64,000 nucleotides of DNA, taken from positions 96,039-160,038 of the forward strand of contig NZ_NJAJ01000009.1 of assembly GCF_002632825.1 (NCBI RefSeq), given 5' to 3'. Position numbers and translations under genes: made by a program. The stretch is from Xenorhabdus stockiae. GTDB lineage: Bacteria > Pseudomonadota > Gammaproteobacteria > Enterobacterales > Enterobacteriaceae. Position 1 is the first letter of the stretch, and every line of letters begins with the position of its first letter. Positions 63,048 through 64,000 of the stretch are shown here, in pieces. A model generated the notes under the pieces. That model did not search any database. It was not told the DNA's origin and worked only from the letters and a program-made list of their open reading frames with translations.

Positions 63048-63590
63048 ATGAATTACCTATTGCTCTATTCCACACAGGATGGACAGACTAAGAAAATAAT
63101 CATGCGTATTGCAGAAAATATTCGCCGGACAGGTATCAATTGTGACTTGAGAGATCTTGCGACAGTCAATCATATGAATTTGCTTCCTTATAATAAGGTG
63201 ATGATCGGGGCTTCAATACGCTACGGGAACTTTAATTCGGCATTACATAAGTTTGTTGTTCGTCATCAAAAGCAATTGAATCAACTACCGACAGCTTTCT
63301 TCAGTGTCAATTTAACAGCAAGAAAACCAGAAAAAAGAACGCCCGAGACGAATGCGTATGTTCATAAGTTTTTGGTAAAAAGCCCTTGGCAGCCAGATTT
63401 GTGCGATGTTTTTGCCGGAGCACTACTTTATCCTCGCTACCGTTGGTTTGATCGCATAATGATTCAGCTCATTATGCGTATGACCGGAGGGGAAACAGAT
63501 ACAACAAAAGAGATTGAATACACCGACTGGGCCCAAGTGGATCATTTTTCTCAGACATTTTTACAGCTAGAGCCTCAAAAAGAGACCTAA
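63048..63590 (+). CDS. hemG: Menaquinone-dependent protoporphyrinogen oxidase HemG
   Basis: A 180-residue flavodoxin-like oxidase that makes protoporphyrin IX, with quinone as acceptor. FMN-binding LLYSTQDGQTKKI is at 4-16; ASIRYGNFNSALHKFV and the C-terminal ALLYPRYRWFDRIMIQLIMRMTGG are as in E. coli HemG (181 residues), including the longer membrane-associated loop region. It is followed by the rRNA promoters, as in E. coli at rrnA. Confidence 0.96.
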   Translation: MNYLLLYSTQDGQTKKIIMRIAENIRRTGINCDLRDLATVNHMNLLPYNKVMIGASIRYGNFNSALHKFVVRHQKQLNQLPTAFFSVNLTARKPEKRTPETNAYVHKFLVKSPWQPDLCDVFAGALLYPRYRWFDRIMIQLIMRMTGGETDTTKEIEYTDWAQVDHFSQTFLQLEPQKET

Positions 63591-63665
63591 AAGTCATCTT
63601 TTTGTTGATTATTACGGCGTTTTGAGGAAAAAAGAAACGAACGAAAAGAAAATGCAAAAAAACTA

Positions 63666-63693
63666 TTGTCAGGGCCGAAAAACTCCCTATAAT
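63666..63693 (+). promoter_or_regulatory. rrn P1 promoter
   Basis: TTGTCA (63666-63671), 16-base spacer, TATAAT (63688-63693), then a GC-rich discriminator GCGCCACCAC. It is almost identical to E. coli rrnB P1. The upstream A-rich tract (63625-63664) fits an UP element. Confidence 0.93.
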
Positions 63694-63764
63694 GCGCCAC
63701 CACTGACCGACGCTGAGCTGAACACAGCCACGCAGGCCAGCGGAAGGAAAGCGAAAATAATCGC

Positions 63765-63792
63765 TTGACTCCGGAGGCAAAAAGCGTAAGAT
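63765..63792 (+). promoter_or_regulatory. rrn P2 promoter
   Basis: TTGACT (63765-63770), 16-base spacer, TAAGAT (63787-63792). It is about 100 bases downstream of P1, as usual for rrn operons. Confidence 0.85.
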
Positions 63793-63831
63793 ACGCAGCC
63801 TCGCAACCCGGAACGAAAGATTCGGTTGCCA

Positions 63832-63844
63832 TGCTCTTTAACAA
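63832..63844 (+). promoter_or_regulatory. boxA antitermination site in the rrn leader
   Basis: TGCTCTTTAACAA, the NusB/S10 recognition sequence. The leader up to 63989 is typical of precursor rRNA. Confidence 0.93.
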
Positions 63845-63989
63845 ATTAATCAGACAATCTGTGTGGGCACTCGCAAGACACTATCGACATGCCGAAAGGC
63901 AAAAAAAAGATTAAAGTCTTGAAGAGTGACTGAAACAGTTAATTCATTACGAACTAACAGTAACGATTCTTTGAGCATCAAACACTTTT

Positions 63990-64000
63990 AATTGAAGAGT
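63990..64000 (+). rRNA. rrs: 16S ribosomal RNA, first 11 bases (partial)
   Basis: AATTGAAGAGT at the window end matches the start of 16S rRNA (E. coli AAATTGAAGAGTTTGATC). The gene continues outside the window. The hemG-rrs order equals E. coli rrnA. Confidence 0.9.

Overview
The window is chromosomal DNA of a gammaproteobacterium of the order Enterobacterales, most likely Photorhabdus (Xenorhabdus is the main alternative). Core genes follow the E. coli order in two blocks: sbcCD-phoBR-brnQ-acpH-queA-tgt-yajC-secDF-nrdR-ribD-ribE-nusB-thiL-pgpA, and rfaH-ubiD-fre-fadAB-pepQ-yigZ-trkH-hemG-rrn. The DNA is moderately AT-rich, carries an ERIC element of exactly 127 bp, and has a pair of PAS-LuxR solo regulators of the type amplified in Photorhabdus. 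The genus call is inference from these traits.

Layout. (1) 1-1.65 kb: the edge of a tellurium-resistance (ter) associated cluster, with the end of an unknown gene, a CitE-like lyase and TerW. (2) 1.65-31.1 kb: core block one. It starts with yqhA and the sbcDC/phoBR divergent pair, which share a mirror-image Pho-box arrangement. brnQ is then found twice in full and once as a 5' relic fused by an ATGA overlap to a sodium:neurotransmitter-type symporter. ggt, a 2-Cys peroxiredoxin, acpH and queA follow, then a lone phage tail-fibre gene between queA and tgt, and then the secretion, riboflavin, NusB, thiamine and PgpA genes. (3) 31.1-38.1 kb: an accessory block all on the minus strand: LysR, MFS exporter, SnoaL-like protein, glutamine-dependent asparagine synthase, acyl carrier protein, AfsA-like double hot-dog protein and HAD phosphatase. 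The last six look like one operon for a small acyl-derived metabolite or signal (butenolide/butyrolactone-like chemistry plus amidation). I do not recognise it as a described pathway, and it is the best candidate here for an undescribed system. (4) 38.4-45.5 kb: pyroglutamyl peptidase with the DUF969/DUF979 membrane pair, then two PAS-LuxR solos plus a third LuxR relic around a LacI-NhaC pair. (5) 45.5-52.4 kb: a type VI secretion fragment of tssF, a vgrG broken by a one-base frameshift, and two tandem copies of an unknown two-segment membrane protein. One copy is broken at an eight-T run, and each is preceded by a short 3' stub of a lost gene, which suggests an eroded effector/immunity array. 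(6) 52.4-64.0 kb: core block two (rfaH to hemG), ending in the promoters, leader and first 11 bases of a 16S rRNA gene.

The two core blocks are far apart in E. coli, so the accessory stretch from about 31 to 52 kb sits at a rearrangement junction. Start codons were often moved inward from the longest open frame, on the basis of family alignment or a Shine-Dalgarno sequence. No tRNA, CRISPR array or intact insertion sequence was seen.
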